From: Anaerotignum sp. MB30-C6
GTDB lineage: Bacteria > Bacillota > Clostridia > Lachnospirales > Anaerotignaceae
DNA length: 64,000 nucleotides
Direction: 5' to 3'
Assembly: GCF_030908465.1 (NCBI RefSeq)
Contig: NZ_CP133078.1
Coordinates: 2,976,001 to 3,040,000 of the forward strand
Shown here: piece by piece, positions 26,678-35,128 of the stretch
Numbering within the stretch: position 1 is the first letter of the stretch
Layout: every line of letters begins with the position of its first letter
The notes under the pieces: model-generated
The model's input: the letters and a program-made list of their open reading frames with translations, nothing else
Told to the model about the DNA's origin: nothing
The model's database searches: none
Program-made: the position numbers and the translations under genes

Positions 26678-27050
26678 GTGAGTCGGAAATTGTTTTGTGA
26701 AATATCTCCACTAACATCACCATGAGCAGGTGGATTTATTTCCTGACTTTGACCGACAAGTCCCTTTTGGAATAGGCACCTCTATCGCCTATAATTACTT
26801 AGACTATCGCTTTAAAAATAATACAACTAATACATTCCAAATTTTCGTCTACACTTCCCAAAAATATCTTTGTGGGGGAACTTCGGGCTGACAAGGTTCA
26901 GCCCTGCTCCTACCAAATATATAGAATTCTTTTCCCAAGAAGAAGATGGTGTATACCGACATGGTAAAATCTATCGGGAAACCACAGACGTGAATACAGG
27001 GGGTTGCATAGAAAAAACTTTTTGCAAAATGCAAAAGTAGCTTATGATAC
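26678..27050 (+). pseudogene. Degraded vanW-family gene fragment
   Basis: Conceptual translation in shifting frames gives VanW-like blocks: HHHEQVDLFPDFDRQVPFGI, then SIAYNYLDYRFKNNTT and CGELRAD, and finally YRHGKIYRETTDVNTG. A run of five G at 26874-26878 has one base too many: with four, the frame would continue as CGELRAD instead of hitting TGA at 26889. Other shifts occur near 26910 and 27035, and the N-terminal two thirds is missing. VanW proteins are of uncertain function and are found in some vancomycin-resistance clusters and widely in clostridia. No other van genes are present. Confidence 0.75.
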
Positions 27051-27084
27051 CACCCATTTAAAACTTAGTAATGAACGCAAACAC

Positions 27085-27124
27085 AAAAGACTTTCCACTT
27101 CTTTCGAAAATGGAAAGTCTTTTC
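27085..27124 (-). terminator. Bidirectional terminator after the GNAT gene
   Basis: AAAAGACTTTCCA pairs with TGGAAAGTCTTTT across a loop of about 13 bases, T-rich on both sides. Confidence 0.82.
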
Positions 27125-27127
27125 TTT

Positions 27128-27613
27128 TTATAATTTGATAGTCATTTGGATTACGTCGTCTGTGATAGTGCCAAGGGTAAGGCCGTTTTTAATTGTACCT
27201 ACCTCACAAAATCCAAGGCTTTGATATAAGTGGAGGGCTCTTTTGTTACTACCTCGCACCTCAAGGTCAATTTGCTCATATCCGAAACTTCTGCCCTTTT
27301 CGAATATGCCACAAACCAGTCTTTTGCCAAGACCATGGCCACGATATTCCTTCATCAAACCAAGGCCAAGATAGCCAATTCTCTCCGTTTTTGGTTGTGC
27401 ATCGCACCAGCCAACAACTTCATTACTATCCCTATTCACAGCCAACAAAAAGGGTATTTTTTTCTCTATGGTATTCTTCATAAAGGCGATTGTTTCATCC
27501 ATTGGAAATCCTTCTAGTCTAGCCAAATAAATCTTTTCCCTTGCCACAGCATCAAAGGCTTTGCTGTAAGAGATAATATTTGCTTCCCTTGGTTCCATAA
27601 AAACTATTTCCAT
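27128..27613 (-). CDS. GNAT family N-acetyltransferase
   Basis: A 161-residue acetyltransferase of the Gcn5 family. The acetyl-CoA loop EYRGHGLGKRLV follows strand 4 (GYLGLGLMKE), and the C-terminal NKRALHLYQSLGFCEVG is the usual motif B region. The substrate is unknown and could be a small molecule or protein N-terminus. AAGGGGTG stands before the ATG. It lies downstream of metQ on the same strand, 41 bases away, so read-through from the met operon is possible. Confidence 0.87.
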   Translation of the reverse strand: MEIVFMEPREANIISYSKAFDAVAREKIYLARLEGFPMDETIAFMKNTIEKKIPFLLAVNRDSNEVVGWCDAQPKTERIGYLGLGLMKEYRGHGLGKRLVCGIFEKGRSFGYEQIDLEVRGSNKRALHLYQSLGFCEVGTIKNGLTLGTITDDVIQMTIKL

Positions 27614-27654
27614 ATGATCACCCCTTGAATACCAAATTCCTTCCGTTGTCTTAT

Positions 27655-28509
27655 TTATGCTGTAGGAGCAACGGCACCGCCATAAGTATTGTTGATATAA
27701 TCAACCACTGTCTGGCTCTTTAATACCTCAAGAAGTGTAACCAACTCTGGTCTTGCTTCATCCCCTGTTTTTACAGCAATGATATTTGCATATGTAGTTG
27801 CTGATAAAGAGTCTGCCGCTTCAATTGCCAAAGTGTCCTCAATTTTCAAACCGTTTTGCATTGCATAGTTGCCGTTAATTACCGCTAAGCTTAAATCGCC
27901 GATAGACAAAGGCAGCTGTGCAGCTTCCATTTCAATAATTTCGATGTTTTTAGGGTTTTCCTTAATATCAAGCTTTGTTGCGGTAATGCCAGCTTCAGGA
28001 TCCAGCTTAATCAAACCACTTGTTTCCAGCAATAATAACGCACGACCACCGTTTGTGCCATCCGCAGGGATACCAACCTTTGCGCCATCAGGCACTTCAG
28101 CCAAATCCGTTACAGCAGTGCTGTAAATACCCATGGGTTCATAGTGTACCGCACCCAAGCTTGCAAGATCAGTACCTTGTTCCTGATTAAAGGACTCTAA
28201 GTAGGGCAAATGCTGGAAGTAGTTTGCATCCAAATCCCCACTATCCAAAGATAAGTTGGGCTGAACAAAATCAGTGAATTCTACAATTTCCAAGTTAATG
28301 CCCTTTGCCGCCAATTCCTCCTTAGCAGCGTTTAAAATTTCCACATGAGGCGTGGGGGATGCCCCAATTTTTAAGGTAACCGCACCGGCTTCATCACCTG
28401 TGCTTTCCGTCTCATTTGCCGTTCCTTCTTCTTCGTTGGTGCTACCGCCACAACCTGCAACGCCCAGTGCCAAAACTCCTGTTAATAATAAAGCAAAAAA
28501 TTTCTTCAT
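27655..28509 (-). CDS. metQ: Methionine ABC transporter substrate-binding lipoprotein
   Basis: A 284-residue NlpA/MetQ-family lipoprotein. The signal peptide ends in the lipobox VAGC with the lipidated Cys at residue 20, followed by an acidic, Ser/Thr-rich linker and the binding domain (KIGASPTPHVEILNAAK, DANYFQHLPYL, GIPADGTNGGRALLLLE). It binds methionine outside the membrane for MetI and MetN. The frame extends 27 codons upstream, but AGGAGG nine bases before ATG 28509 marks the start. It is the last gene of metN-metI-metQ. Confidence 0.94.
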   Translation of the reverse strand: MKKFFALLLTGVLALGVAGCGGSTNEEEGTANETESTGDEAGAVTLKIGASPTPHVEILNAAKEELAAKGINLEIVEFTDFVQPNLSLDSGDLDANYFQHLPYLESFNQEQGTDLASLGAVHYEPMGIYSTAVTDLAEVPDGAKVGIPADGTNGGRALLLLETSGLIKLDPEAGITATKLDIKENPKNIEIIEMEAAQLPLSIGDLSLAVINGNYAMQNGLKIEDTLAIEAADSLSATTYANIIAVKTGDEARPELVTLLEVLKSQTVVDYINNTYGGAVAPTA

Positions 28510-28561
28510 AATACATTTCCTCCTCATTATACTCATTTTTATATTGGAAACCTTCTCAGAT

Positions 28562-29221
28562 TTACAAACGTTTATCCGTTCTTTTCGCAATTTGCATTCC
28601 TACTTCTTGCAAAACCTGAACGATTATAACCAGTAAAACTACCATAACATACATAATGTCTCTCTGCCCACGGTGATAGCCATAGTTGATGGCAATGGCA
28701 CCTAAGCCACCACCGCCGATAAAACCAGCCATCGCCGAGTACCCTAAAATTGTTGTCACTGCAATGGCACTACCTACCAATAAAGAAGGCTTTGCCTCAG
28801 GCAAAAGTACCTTCACCAAAATTTGAAGTGGGGATGCACCCATAGACTGGGCCGCTTCTACCACACCCTTTTCCACCTCTTTCAATGAAGACTCCACCAA
28901 ACGAGCTACAAAAGGTGCCGCCGCAACCAACAAGCCTACGATTGCCGCCTTCGCTCCAATTACAGTCCCAACAACCATTTTCGTGAATGGCATAATGGTC
29001 ACAAGCAAAATTAAAAATGGTACAGAACGGATGATATTAATAATGATACCCAAAACCTGATGAACAATCGGCATGGGGCGAACACCCTCTTTGTCTGTCA
29101 TAACCAAAATCAATCCCATTGGCAACCCAATGATATATGCAAAAAAAGTGGAAATCATCGTCATATATATACTTTCCCAAAAACCTAACCCAACTAAAGT
29201 AAACATACCCTCCTTAAACAT
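28562..29221 (-). CDS. metI: Methionine ABC transporter permease
   Basis: A 219-residue permease with five membrane helices. The ATPase-contacting EAA loop is EAAQSMGASPLQILVKVLLP. The C-terminal GYHRGQRDIMYVMVVLL is typical of MetI. It overlaps metN by eight bases and precedes metQ by 52 bases, so the three form one transport operon under the upstream T-box. Confidence 0.95.
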   Translation of the reverse strand: MFKEGMFTLVGLGFWESIYMTMISTFFAYIIGLPMGLILVMTDKEGVRPMPIVHQVLGIIINIIRSVPFLILLVTIMPFTKMVVGTVIGAKAAIVGLLVAAAPFVARLVESSLKEVEKGVVEAAQSMGASPLQILVKVLLPEAKPSLLVGSAIAVTTILGYSAMAGFIGGGGLGAIAINYGYHRGQRDIMYVMVVLLVIIVQVLQEVGMQIAKRTDKRL

Positions 29222-30233
29222 AAGTAACCTCCTCTACTTCAACATCTCTTTCCTTTAAATATGCTAACATCTTCTCTCTTGTTTTTTCATCCTCAGGCAA
29301 TTGAATCATCATCTGCCCATGTACCTTTCCCTCAATCATCCGGGTGTTACCAGAAAGAATGTTAACAACAGCATTACATTCAATCATCATGCTGCCCAAA
29401 ATTGGCTCGCCTGAACTGCCCCCTTTAAACACCACACGATAACAGTTTGGAATTGGCCCTTCTATGGCCTCTCTATTTGCACCTTCATGATAAACAAGCT
29501 CTCTGCCTGCTTTGGTTTTGGGCGCACGGAAAATTTCTTCCACACTACCCATTTCAGCAATTTGCCCCCCATCAATAATGGCAACTCGGTTGCAAATTTC
29601 TTGAATCACACTCATTTCATGGGTAATTACTACAATGGTAATCCCTAAGCGTTCATTAATATCTTTCAAAAGGCCCAATACCCCCGCCGTTGTATTGGGG
29701 TCAAGGGCGCTGGTTGCTTCATCGCACAAAAGAACCTTTGGTTCTGTTGCCAAGGCTCTGGCGATGGCAACCCTTTGCTTCTGCCCCCCCGAAAGCTGAG
29801 AGGGGTACGCCCCTAGTCTCTCGCCCAGGCCAACCAAATCCAATAATTCCTTGGCTCTTGCCTTCGCTTTCTCCTTGGGTACACCGGAAATTTCTAAGGG
29901 GAAACATACATTTTCCAAGGCTGTTCTTTGCATTAACAAATGGAACTGCTGAAAAATCATGCCCATGGAATGGCGTTGTAATCTCAAATCCTTTTCACAA
30001 AGGCAGGTTAACTCCGTTCCGTCAAGGTAAACACAACCCTCCGTTGGTCTTTCCAATAAGTTGATACAACGTACCAATGTACTCTTGCCAGCACCACTCA
30101 TACCAATAATCCCAAAGATTTCTCCTTTTTCAATCTTCAAATCAACATTTTTCAGAACTTCCAAGGAGCCTCTTTTTTGTGGGAAGCTCTTTGAAATCCC
30201 TTCTAAGTGAATCATTACATCCTTGTTACCCAT
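29214..30233 (-). CDS. metN: Methionine ABC transporter ATP-binding protein
   Basis: A 339-residue ATPase. Walker A is GMSGAGKST, the signature is [15 protein letters not shown], and Walker B is VLLCDEATSALD. The C-terminal 80 residues form the NIL domain, which binds methionine and inhibits transport when the cell is replete. It is the first gene of the operon, about 220 bases downstream of the T-box terminator. Confidence 0.96.
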   Translation of the reverse strand: MGNKDVMIHLEGISKSFPQKRGSLEVLKNVDLKIEKGEIFGIIGMSGAGKSTLVRCINLLERPTEGCVYLDGTELTCLCEKDLRLQRHSMGMIFQQFHLLMQRTALENVCFPLEISGVPKEKAKARAKELLDLVGLGERLGAYPSQLSGGQKQRVAIARALATEPKVLLCDEATSALDPNTTAGVLGLLKDINERLGITIVVITHEMSVIQEICNRVAIIDGGQIAEMGSVEEIFRAPKTKAGRELVYHEGANREAIEGPIPNCYRVVFKGGSSGEPILGSMMIECNAVVNILSGNTRMIEGKVHGQMMIQLPEDEKTREKMLAYLKERDVEVEEVTYV

Positions 30234-30455
30234 ATCTTTACCACCTTTTCTTTCGCATGCAATAAGAAATCAACCATTCATTCATTCGTTCCACCTCATG
30301 GAGCATCATGACTGCCCCCATGATAATATAAAAAGCAATCCTCAAATTACTCTATCTATATACTTTAGGGTTTATAATGCCCAAAACCAAGATTTTTTCT
30401 GGGCAATCCTCTTAAATATCCCACAGGGCTTAAGAAAGATAATTTTACAAAACAA

Positions 30456-30762
30456 TAAAAAAGCTCTCGTCCCTAGGACATTCGTGTCCAAGGGACGAGA
30501 GCATACGCTTCGTGATACCACCCTAGTTCGCCATAATTTCACAATTATAGCCTCTGCAAGTACGGGCAAAATACAGTGCCGATACTCCGCCGCTATCACG
30601 GGCGCCCCCGTCGTAGCCTAAAGGAAAACCCTCTCGGTACGAAGCTCCAAGACCATCTTCCATCTTTTCCGAATTTCCTCCTTCTCAGCTCCTAGGAGGC
30701 TCTCTGTAAACCATTCAAGATGTACTCTTCTTTTCTTAGCTTTTAACAATATAAAATGAACT
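30456..30762 (-). promoter_or_regulatory. T-box leader, methionine-specific, controlling metNIQ
   Basis: A leader of about 300 bases. The T-box bulge region reads AGGGTGGTATCACG on the minus strand, close to the canonical AGGGTGGNACCGCG; its UGGU would pair with a tRNA ending in ACCA. Stem I holds an AGUA motif on one side and AUG at 30656-30654 on the other, so the specifier is methionine. The antiterminator competes with an 11-bp terminator (GCTCTCGTCCC at 30502-30492 paired with 30473-30463) followed by TTTTTT. Uncharged tRNA-Met should allow read-through into metN. Confidence 0.93.
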
Positions 30763-30768
30763 ACCCTC

Positions 30769-30796
30769 ATTATACAAATTTCATTTTCTTTGTCAA
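30769..30796 (-). promoter_or_regulatory. Promoter of the metNIQ T-box transcript
   Basis: Consensus TTGACA (30796-30791) and TATAAT (30774-30769) with 16 bases between them. Confidence 0.85.
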
Positions 30797-30981
30797 TAAG
30801 AAAACTTATATTTTGAGAAATTTATACCCATTTTACACTTCAACTTGCACAAAAATAATTCAATTTTTTATGCATTTATCCTACTAAATAAGAAAAATTG
30901 TATTTAATAAAACAGTTTAATCGTTTTTTCTTATTCATTTGAGAGGGTTCACTCTTGGATTATCATAAATTCTTCACAATT

Positions 30982-31980
30982 TTATTCCGTTGCGGCGTTA
31001 CTTCCCTCCGCCAGCTCTTTTGGATCCATTCCATACTGTTCAAAAGGGACATCGTGATAAATAAATTTCTCTATCATATCCGCCGCTTGGTTAAGGTCAT
31101 ACACAAAATACCATGCCCCACCAATGGTTACGCCGTCCGACTCAATATTCTCATTGGGTAGGCCTGCTTGCTCTAACATTAGGCCGCCCTTCATCCCCAC
31201 AGAACCAACTTTTAAAATCTCATCATTGCTCAAGGATGTCTCTACCATAGGTGAGAATTTTCTTACATAAGAAGGATATGCTAATGGGTTAATCTCTAAA
31301 GCCTTTTGGAATAAACACTCCAAAACCTTACGCTGTCTTTGTCCACGCATAACGTCTCCACCTATTTTTCGTATTCGAGAATAGCTCACAGCCTGAGGCC
31401 CTGTTAAATGCACCAAGCCCGATTCTTGTAATTTTTCCCCTTTTAAAAGATAGTTGTTAATCTGCTGCCTTTCCGCCTCGGTAACTTCCAGCTCAATGCC
31501 GCCCATCTCGTCAATGACGTCTGCCAAGGAGTCAAAGTTTACGGAAACATAATCCGTAATGTCTAAGCCAAAACTCTCGTTGATTGTTTGAATTGCCAAC
31601 TCAGGGCCACCATAAGCGTAAGCATGGTTAATTCTAGTCTTTCCGTGATCCTTTACATCTACATATGTATCTCTGGCAATGGAAATCAATTTAATCTTCC
31701 CTGTTTTTCCATTTACCGAAGCAATCATAATGGCATCAGAGCGCCCCTTATTTTCCTCGTTTTGAGAATCAACACCAAATAGTGCAATATTCATTATTTT
31801 CTGGCTGCCATATACCCCCAAGTCCTCATTTACAGAAAGGGAGCCTTCGTCAACACTCTGCCGATTTAGGCCACCAATGGTATACATAAAAACCCCGTAT
31901 AATATGGCAAGAAGTCCACATAGCCCCATTAAAGTAATTAATAGTGTTTTAAAGTACAACTTCCAAAGCTTTTTATCCAT
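30982..31980 (-). CDS. LytR-CpsA-Psr (LCP) family cell wall ligase
   Basis: A 332-residue protein with one N-terminal membrane helix (TLLITLMGLCGLLAILYGVFM) and an extracellular LCP domain: NIALFGVDSQ, RSDAIMIASVNGKTGKIKLI, SIARDTYVDV with its catalytic Arg/Asp set, RINHAYAYGG and YSRIRKIGGDVMRGQRQR. LCP enzymes attach teichoic acids or other glycopolymers to peptidoglycan. The ribosome site is AAAGGA, about twelve bases before the ATG. It appears monocistronic. Confidence 0.93.
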   Translation of the reverse strand: MDKKLWKLYFKTLLITLMGLCGLLAILYGVFMYTIGGLNRQSVDEGSLSVNEDLGVYGSQKIMNIALFGVDSQNEENKGRSDAIMIASVNGKTGKIKLISIARDTYVDVKDHGKTRINHAYAYGGPELAIQTINESFGLDITDYVSVNFDSLADVIDEMGGIELEVTEAERQQINNYLLKGEKLQESGLVHLTGPQAVSYSRIRKIGGDVMRGQRQRKVLECLFQKALEINPLAYPSYVRKFSPMVETSLSNDEILKVGSVGMKGGLMLEQAGLPNENIESDGVTIGGAWYFVYDLNQAADMIEKFIYHDVPFEQYGMDPKELAEGSNAATE

Positions 31981-32116
31981 GAAGGGATGTCATCCTTTCT
32001 ACATGTTTCGTCATAACTTTCATTATATTCCTCAATGACAAAAAAAACAATGAAAAATCCTTTAATCCGCTTTTTTTACATATATTCCTAGGTTTCTATT
32101 CTTATCTTATTCAAAT

Positions 32117-32149
32117 AAAAAAGGCGGGACACCGTTGGTGTTTCCCGCC
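32117..32149 (-). terminator. Terminator of thiD
   Basis: GGCGGGA pairs with TCCCGCC; T-rich flanks on both sides suggest action in both directions. Confidence 0.88.
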
Positions 32150-32178
32150 TTTTTATATTCACCGCAATTTTAATCAAC

Positions 32179-32994
32179 TCAGTCCTTAATCTCTTCCCAA
32201 ATTCCCGCTTTGTTGTATAACTCGTAAAAATGGTTCGTGGGGCCTACACCCTTGCCGATTGTTAAGCTATGCTGTATGGCAACGGTAATATATGCTTTGG
32301 CAGTGCGAACTGCTTCTTCTACAGATTTCCCCTTTGCTAAGTTTGCCGCAATAGCAGAGGATAATGTACACCCGGTGCCGTGGGTATTTTTTGTCTCAAT
32401 ACGTTCAGAATGCAATGTAATGATTTTTTCACCATCAAACAGCAAATCCGTTGCGTCATCTTCCAAGTGTCCGCCTTTGATCAATACATTTTTTGCACCC
32501 ATCTTATGAATCATTTTGGCCGCTTCCTCCATAGATACCAAATCGTTGATTTTCATCCCGGTTATCACTTCCGCCTCGGGTAAATTGGGGGTAACTACAT
32601 AAGCAAGAGGAATCAAGCGTTTAATCAACATCTCTTTTGCCTCTGGCTGCATCAAGTCAAAGCCGCTTTTAGAAATCATAACCGGATCCACAACCACATT
32701 GACTGCTTGATGCTCTTCTAACTTATCTGCAATGGCATGGATGGTTTCAATTTGGGAAACCATGCCCACCTTTACCCCACTTACTTCAATGTCAGAGTAA
32801 ATGGCATCAATTTGAGCACGGATGATTTCCGGTGAAATATCTTGACAGCCAAAAACCCCTTGGGTATTTTGGACGGTTACCGCTGTAATTACGCTCATGC
32901 CGTATGTGCCTTGGGCAGAAAAAGCTTTTAAATCTGCCTGTATACCCGCACCTCCACAAGTATCAGAACCCGCTATAGTTAAAACGTGCTTCAT
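32179..32994 (-). CDS. thiD: Hydroxymethylpyrimidine/phosphomethylpyrimidine kinase
   Basis: A 271-residue ribokinase-fold kinase that phosphorylates HMP and HMP-P for thiamine synthesis. Seen are [20 protein letters not shown] at the N-terminus, [15 protein letters not shown], the anion-hole motif [20 protein letters not shown], and the C-terminal [19 protein letters not shown] stands eight bases before the ATG. It stands alone, without thiE, thiM or thiC nearby, but under the TPP riboswitch upstream. Family members can also act on pyridoxal; the riboswitch favours the thiamine role. Confidence 0.95.
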   Translation of the reverse strand: MKHVLTIAGSDTCGGAGIQADLKAFSAQGTYGMSVITAVTVQNTQGVFGCQDISPEIIRAQIDAIYSDIEVSGVKVGMVSQIETIHAIADKLEEHQAVNVVVDPVMISKSGFDLMQPEAKEMLIKRLIPLAYVVTPNLPEAEVITGMKINDLVSMEEAAKMIHKMGAKNVLIKGGHLEDDATDLLFDGEKIITLHSERIETKNTHGTGCTLSSAIAANLAKGKSVEEAVRTAKAYITVAIQHSLTIGKGVGPTNHFYELYNKAGIWEEIKD

Positions 32995-33313
32995 ATTACC
33001 AGCCTCCTAGAAATTATGATATTAATGTCACTGTTTTCAAAATAAGAGAACTATAACAGCAAAGGTCAAAATACTACCGCTATATATTACTGTCATATAT
33101 TTATTCTTAGATAATTTAGATGTTTTAGTCCCGAACCTTACAACGCTACGAAGCAGGCTTAGAGCTTTTGTATTGGAAAACCTTAGATGAATCCAAAGGG
33201 CAATAAACCGTCAGCCTCTAAATTTTCGTGATAACAGCCCTTATTTTAACATAAGGGAAAGCGCTCTACTCCCCTACGTTACTCACAGAAAAAGTAAAAA
33301 ATTTAAAGTTTTC
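32995..33313 (-). other. Long untranslated stretch between the TPP riboswitch and thiD
   Basis: About 320 bases after the riboswitch terminator and before thiD. All minus-strand frames are broken by stops. It contains short GC-rich islands (33130-33180, 33240-33285) but no recognised motif. Confidence 0.5.
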
Positions 33314-33350
33314 AAAAAAAAACACAGCCACGAATTCATCGTTTGCTGTG
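33314..33350 (-). terminator. Terminator of the TPP riboswitch expression platform
   Basis: On the minus strand CACAGC (33350-33345) pairs with GCTGTG (33328-33323), followed by nine T. It begins about 15 bases after the aptamer. Confidence 0.82.
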
Positions 33351-33365
33351 CTCGTTTCCACAAGT

Positions 33366-33456
33366 AATACGCTTCCCTACGCTGGTATAATCCAGATCAG
33401 GTAGAAAGGGTAACAAGCTATTTCCTTGATTCTCAGCCGTTTTTCGGCACCCCCAG
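33366..33456 (-). promoter_or_regulatory. TPP riboswitch (THI element)
   Basis: The conserved core is plain on the minus strand: GGGGGTGCC, then GGCTGAGAAT, ACCCTTTCTACCTGATCTGG and ACCAGCGTAGGGAAGCG. It senses thiamine pyrophosphate, and the terminator just downstream would stop transcription when TPP is plentiful. Its target is thiD. Confidence 0.97.
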
Positions 33457-33516
33457 CAAAATTTCATTCAATTCTTACAAAATAGCATGATTTCATGCCC
33501 ATGTCAAGAGGCAAGT

Positions 33517-34710
33517 CTATGCCACAAAGCCTAAAAGTTCCTTCATCTGGCCTAAAGAAACATAAACCTCCCCATCCACAAGTATGGGATAAATCTTTGT
33601 CTCCTTACCATCGTAAAATACCCGAAAATCCGCCTTCTCCATGATACGTTTACCACTATGGTCTAACAATAGTTCATTTCCCAAAGATGTAAAGGCCTTA
33701 CCAGAAGCTAGATTTAAAGTCTTATTTTCGCCATCAAACTGGGCAGAAAATCCCTTCCCGATCTTGGCCAACTGACGTAATGGCACATAATCCTCATTAA
33801 AAATTTCTAATGTGTCCAAAGGATAGGACTTTTCCCCAAAAGTCACAGTTTTCTCCACAACTTGACGATTATCAGAAAGACCCACCCACTTCAACTCATA
33901 GGGTTTAATACGGTCTGTATAAATTCCATCTACCCCCATTGCCAATAACTCCTCAAATTGTTTATAACGGTTAATGGTATGGGCATAAACTATGATTCCT
34001 TTGCCATGTAGGGTATCTACCACTTCCTGGGTAACCCGATCTTTGTGTATCGTAACCGTGCCAATGCCTTTTGTTACACAAAAATCAGCAATTTGGGTAT
34101 AATCTGGAGCATTGTTTAGATATAGGGTATAGATCCACTCCTGAAAGGGATAAATTTCCTGAACCCAATCATACATTTCTTCATGATATATCTGTGGAAC
34201 GATACGCTCTAAGATTTGGGGCTGCTCCATGGCCTCAGCAATTTTCTTCAAATCGCCAAACTGCTTTTGAACCGTTTCCTTATCAGTTTCTTTTGTGTCT
34301 GTAATCAAATACACATCAGGATACTGGGCCATTAGACCTAAAACATCTACCGCCGTAATTGGTGTTTGTTCATAAATGATTTTACTATTCTGATAAGTAT
34401 CCTTATCCATCACCAAAGGCTCGGTGGCATCCTGCTCTAGGCGATAATAAGTTCCGTCTTCTTCGAAGTCATGGCGTGCCACCAAAACACCATCCGACGT
34501 ATAGGTAAAGTCAATCTCTAAGGCTCGGAATCCGTTCCCCCATGAGGCCAAAAAAGCCTCTTTTGAGTTGGTTTCAATTTTTCCATCAACCTCTCCTAGG
34601 GCATGGGCAATCAGAGGGTTTTCCTGCTGCCATCCGCCATACGCAGTAAGGGGCAAGGCTGTCCCCAGCATCGTTGCCAACATCACTGCTGTCATTCTTT
34701 TACCAAACAT
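33517..34710 (-). CDS. Secreted glycerophosphodiester phosphodiesterase-family protein with stalk domain
   Basis: A 397-residue exported protein: signal peptide (residues 1-25, ending near AYGG), a GDPD-type barrel (LIAHALGEVDG, RALEIDFTYTSDG, VARHDFEEDG) and a C-terminal copper-amine-oxidase-N-like stalk domain (EDYVPLRQLAKIG and VDGEVYVSLGQM). The usual AHRG/PENT pattern is replaced by AHALG and TNSKEAF, as in a divergent secreted branch of this family, so activity on glycerophosphodiesters is not assured. AGGAGG stands seven bases before the ATG. Confidence 0.85.
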   Translation of the reverse strand: MFGKRMTAVMLATMLGTALPLTAYGGWQQENPLIAHALGEVDGKIETNSKEAFLASWGNGFRALEIDFTYTSDGVLVARHDFEEDGTYYRLEQDATEPLVMDKDTYQNSKIIYEQTPITAVDVLGLMAQYPDVYLITDTKETDKETVQKQFGDLKKIAEAMEQPQILERIVPQIYHEEMYDWVQEIYPFQEWIYTLYLNNAPDYTQIADFCVTKGIGTVTIHKDRVTQEVVDTLHGKGIIVYAHTINRYKQFEELLAMGVDGIYTDRIKPYELKWVGLSDNRQVVEKTVTFGEKSYPLDTLEIFNEDYVPLRQLAKIGKGFSAQFDGENKTLNLASGKAFTSLGNELLLDHSGKRIMEKADFRVFYDGKETKIYPILVDGEVYVSLGQMKELLGFVA

Positions 34711-34725
34711 TCCCTTCCCTCCTTT

Positions 34726-34757
34726 AAAAAAACAAAGAACGGGGATATTCTCCCCGT
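34726..34757 (-). terminator. Terminator of the DUF1292 gene
   Basis: ACGGGGA pairs with TCCCCGT; on the minus strand TTCTTTGTTTTTTT follows. Confidence 0.8.
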
Positions 34758-34763
34758 TTCCTC

Positions 34764-35060
34764 TTATTCTTCGTCTTCGTCAAATAATTCATTGAACGCA
34801 GCGGATACTTTGTCAAACAATTCATCCTCTTCAATTACATTCAATTCAATTTCTTCTCCAACTTCCTTGTATTCATACAGCAAAACTGTCTCGTCTTCCA
34901 AGGGCAATAATGCGATAAATTCTTTGCCTTCAACGCCTTCTACTTCAAATACACCAAGAATGCCGCATTCCATTTCTGTATCATCATCCAGTGTTAAAAA
35001 CATTGTTTCTAATCCCATTTCTTCATCGTGGTCTTGTCCACATCCACAATTATCACTCAT
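34764..35060 (-). CDS. DUF1292 family acidic protein
   Basis: A 98-residue, highly acidic protein of the DUF1292 (YrzB-like) family, common in Firmicutes and without assigned function. The domain core is FLTLDDDTEMECGILGVFEV and EFIALLPLEDETVLLYEY. The N-terminal CGCGQDH could bind metal but is not conserved to my knowledge. AGGAGG stands eight bases before the ATG. In many Firmicutes the family lies near yrrK/yrrL (ruvX), which is not seen here. Confidence 0.88.
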   Translation of the reverse strand: MSDNCGCGQDHDEEMGLETMFLTLDDDTEMECGILGVFEVEGVEGKEFIALLPLEDETVLLYEYKEVGEEIELNVIEEDELFDKVSAAFNELFDEDEE

Positions 35061-35128
35061 ACTCAGAACCTCCTTATAGGTAAATCTTTTTACCTATATA
35101 TCATACCCTATTCTCCGCTTTTGGACAA

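Noticed and set aside
26678..27050. A vancomycin-resistance locus
   Set aside because: Only a broken vanW-like fragment is present; no van ligase, dehydrogenase or regulator genes accompany it, and vanW homologues are common in clostridia without resistance.
33121..33250. A possible T-box or second riboswitch in the thiD leader
   Set aside because: GGGCTGTTATCACG is only loosely like a T-box bulge; no Stem I, specifier or matching antiterminator was found.
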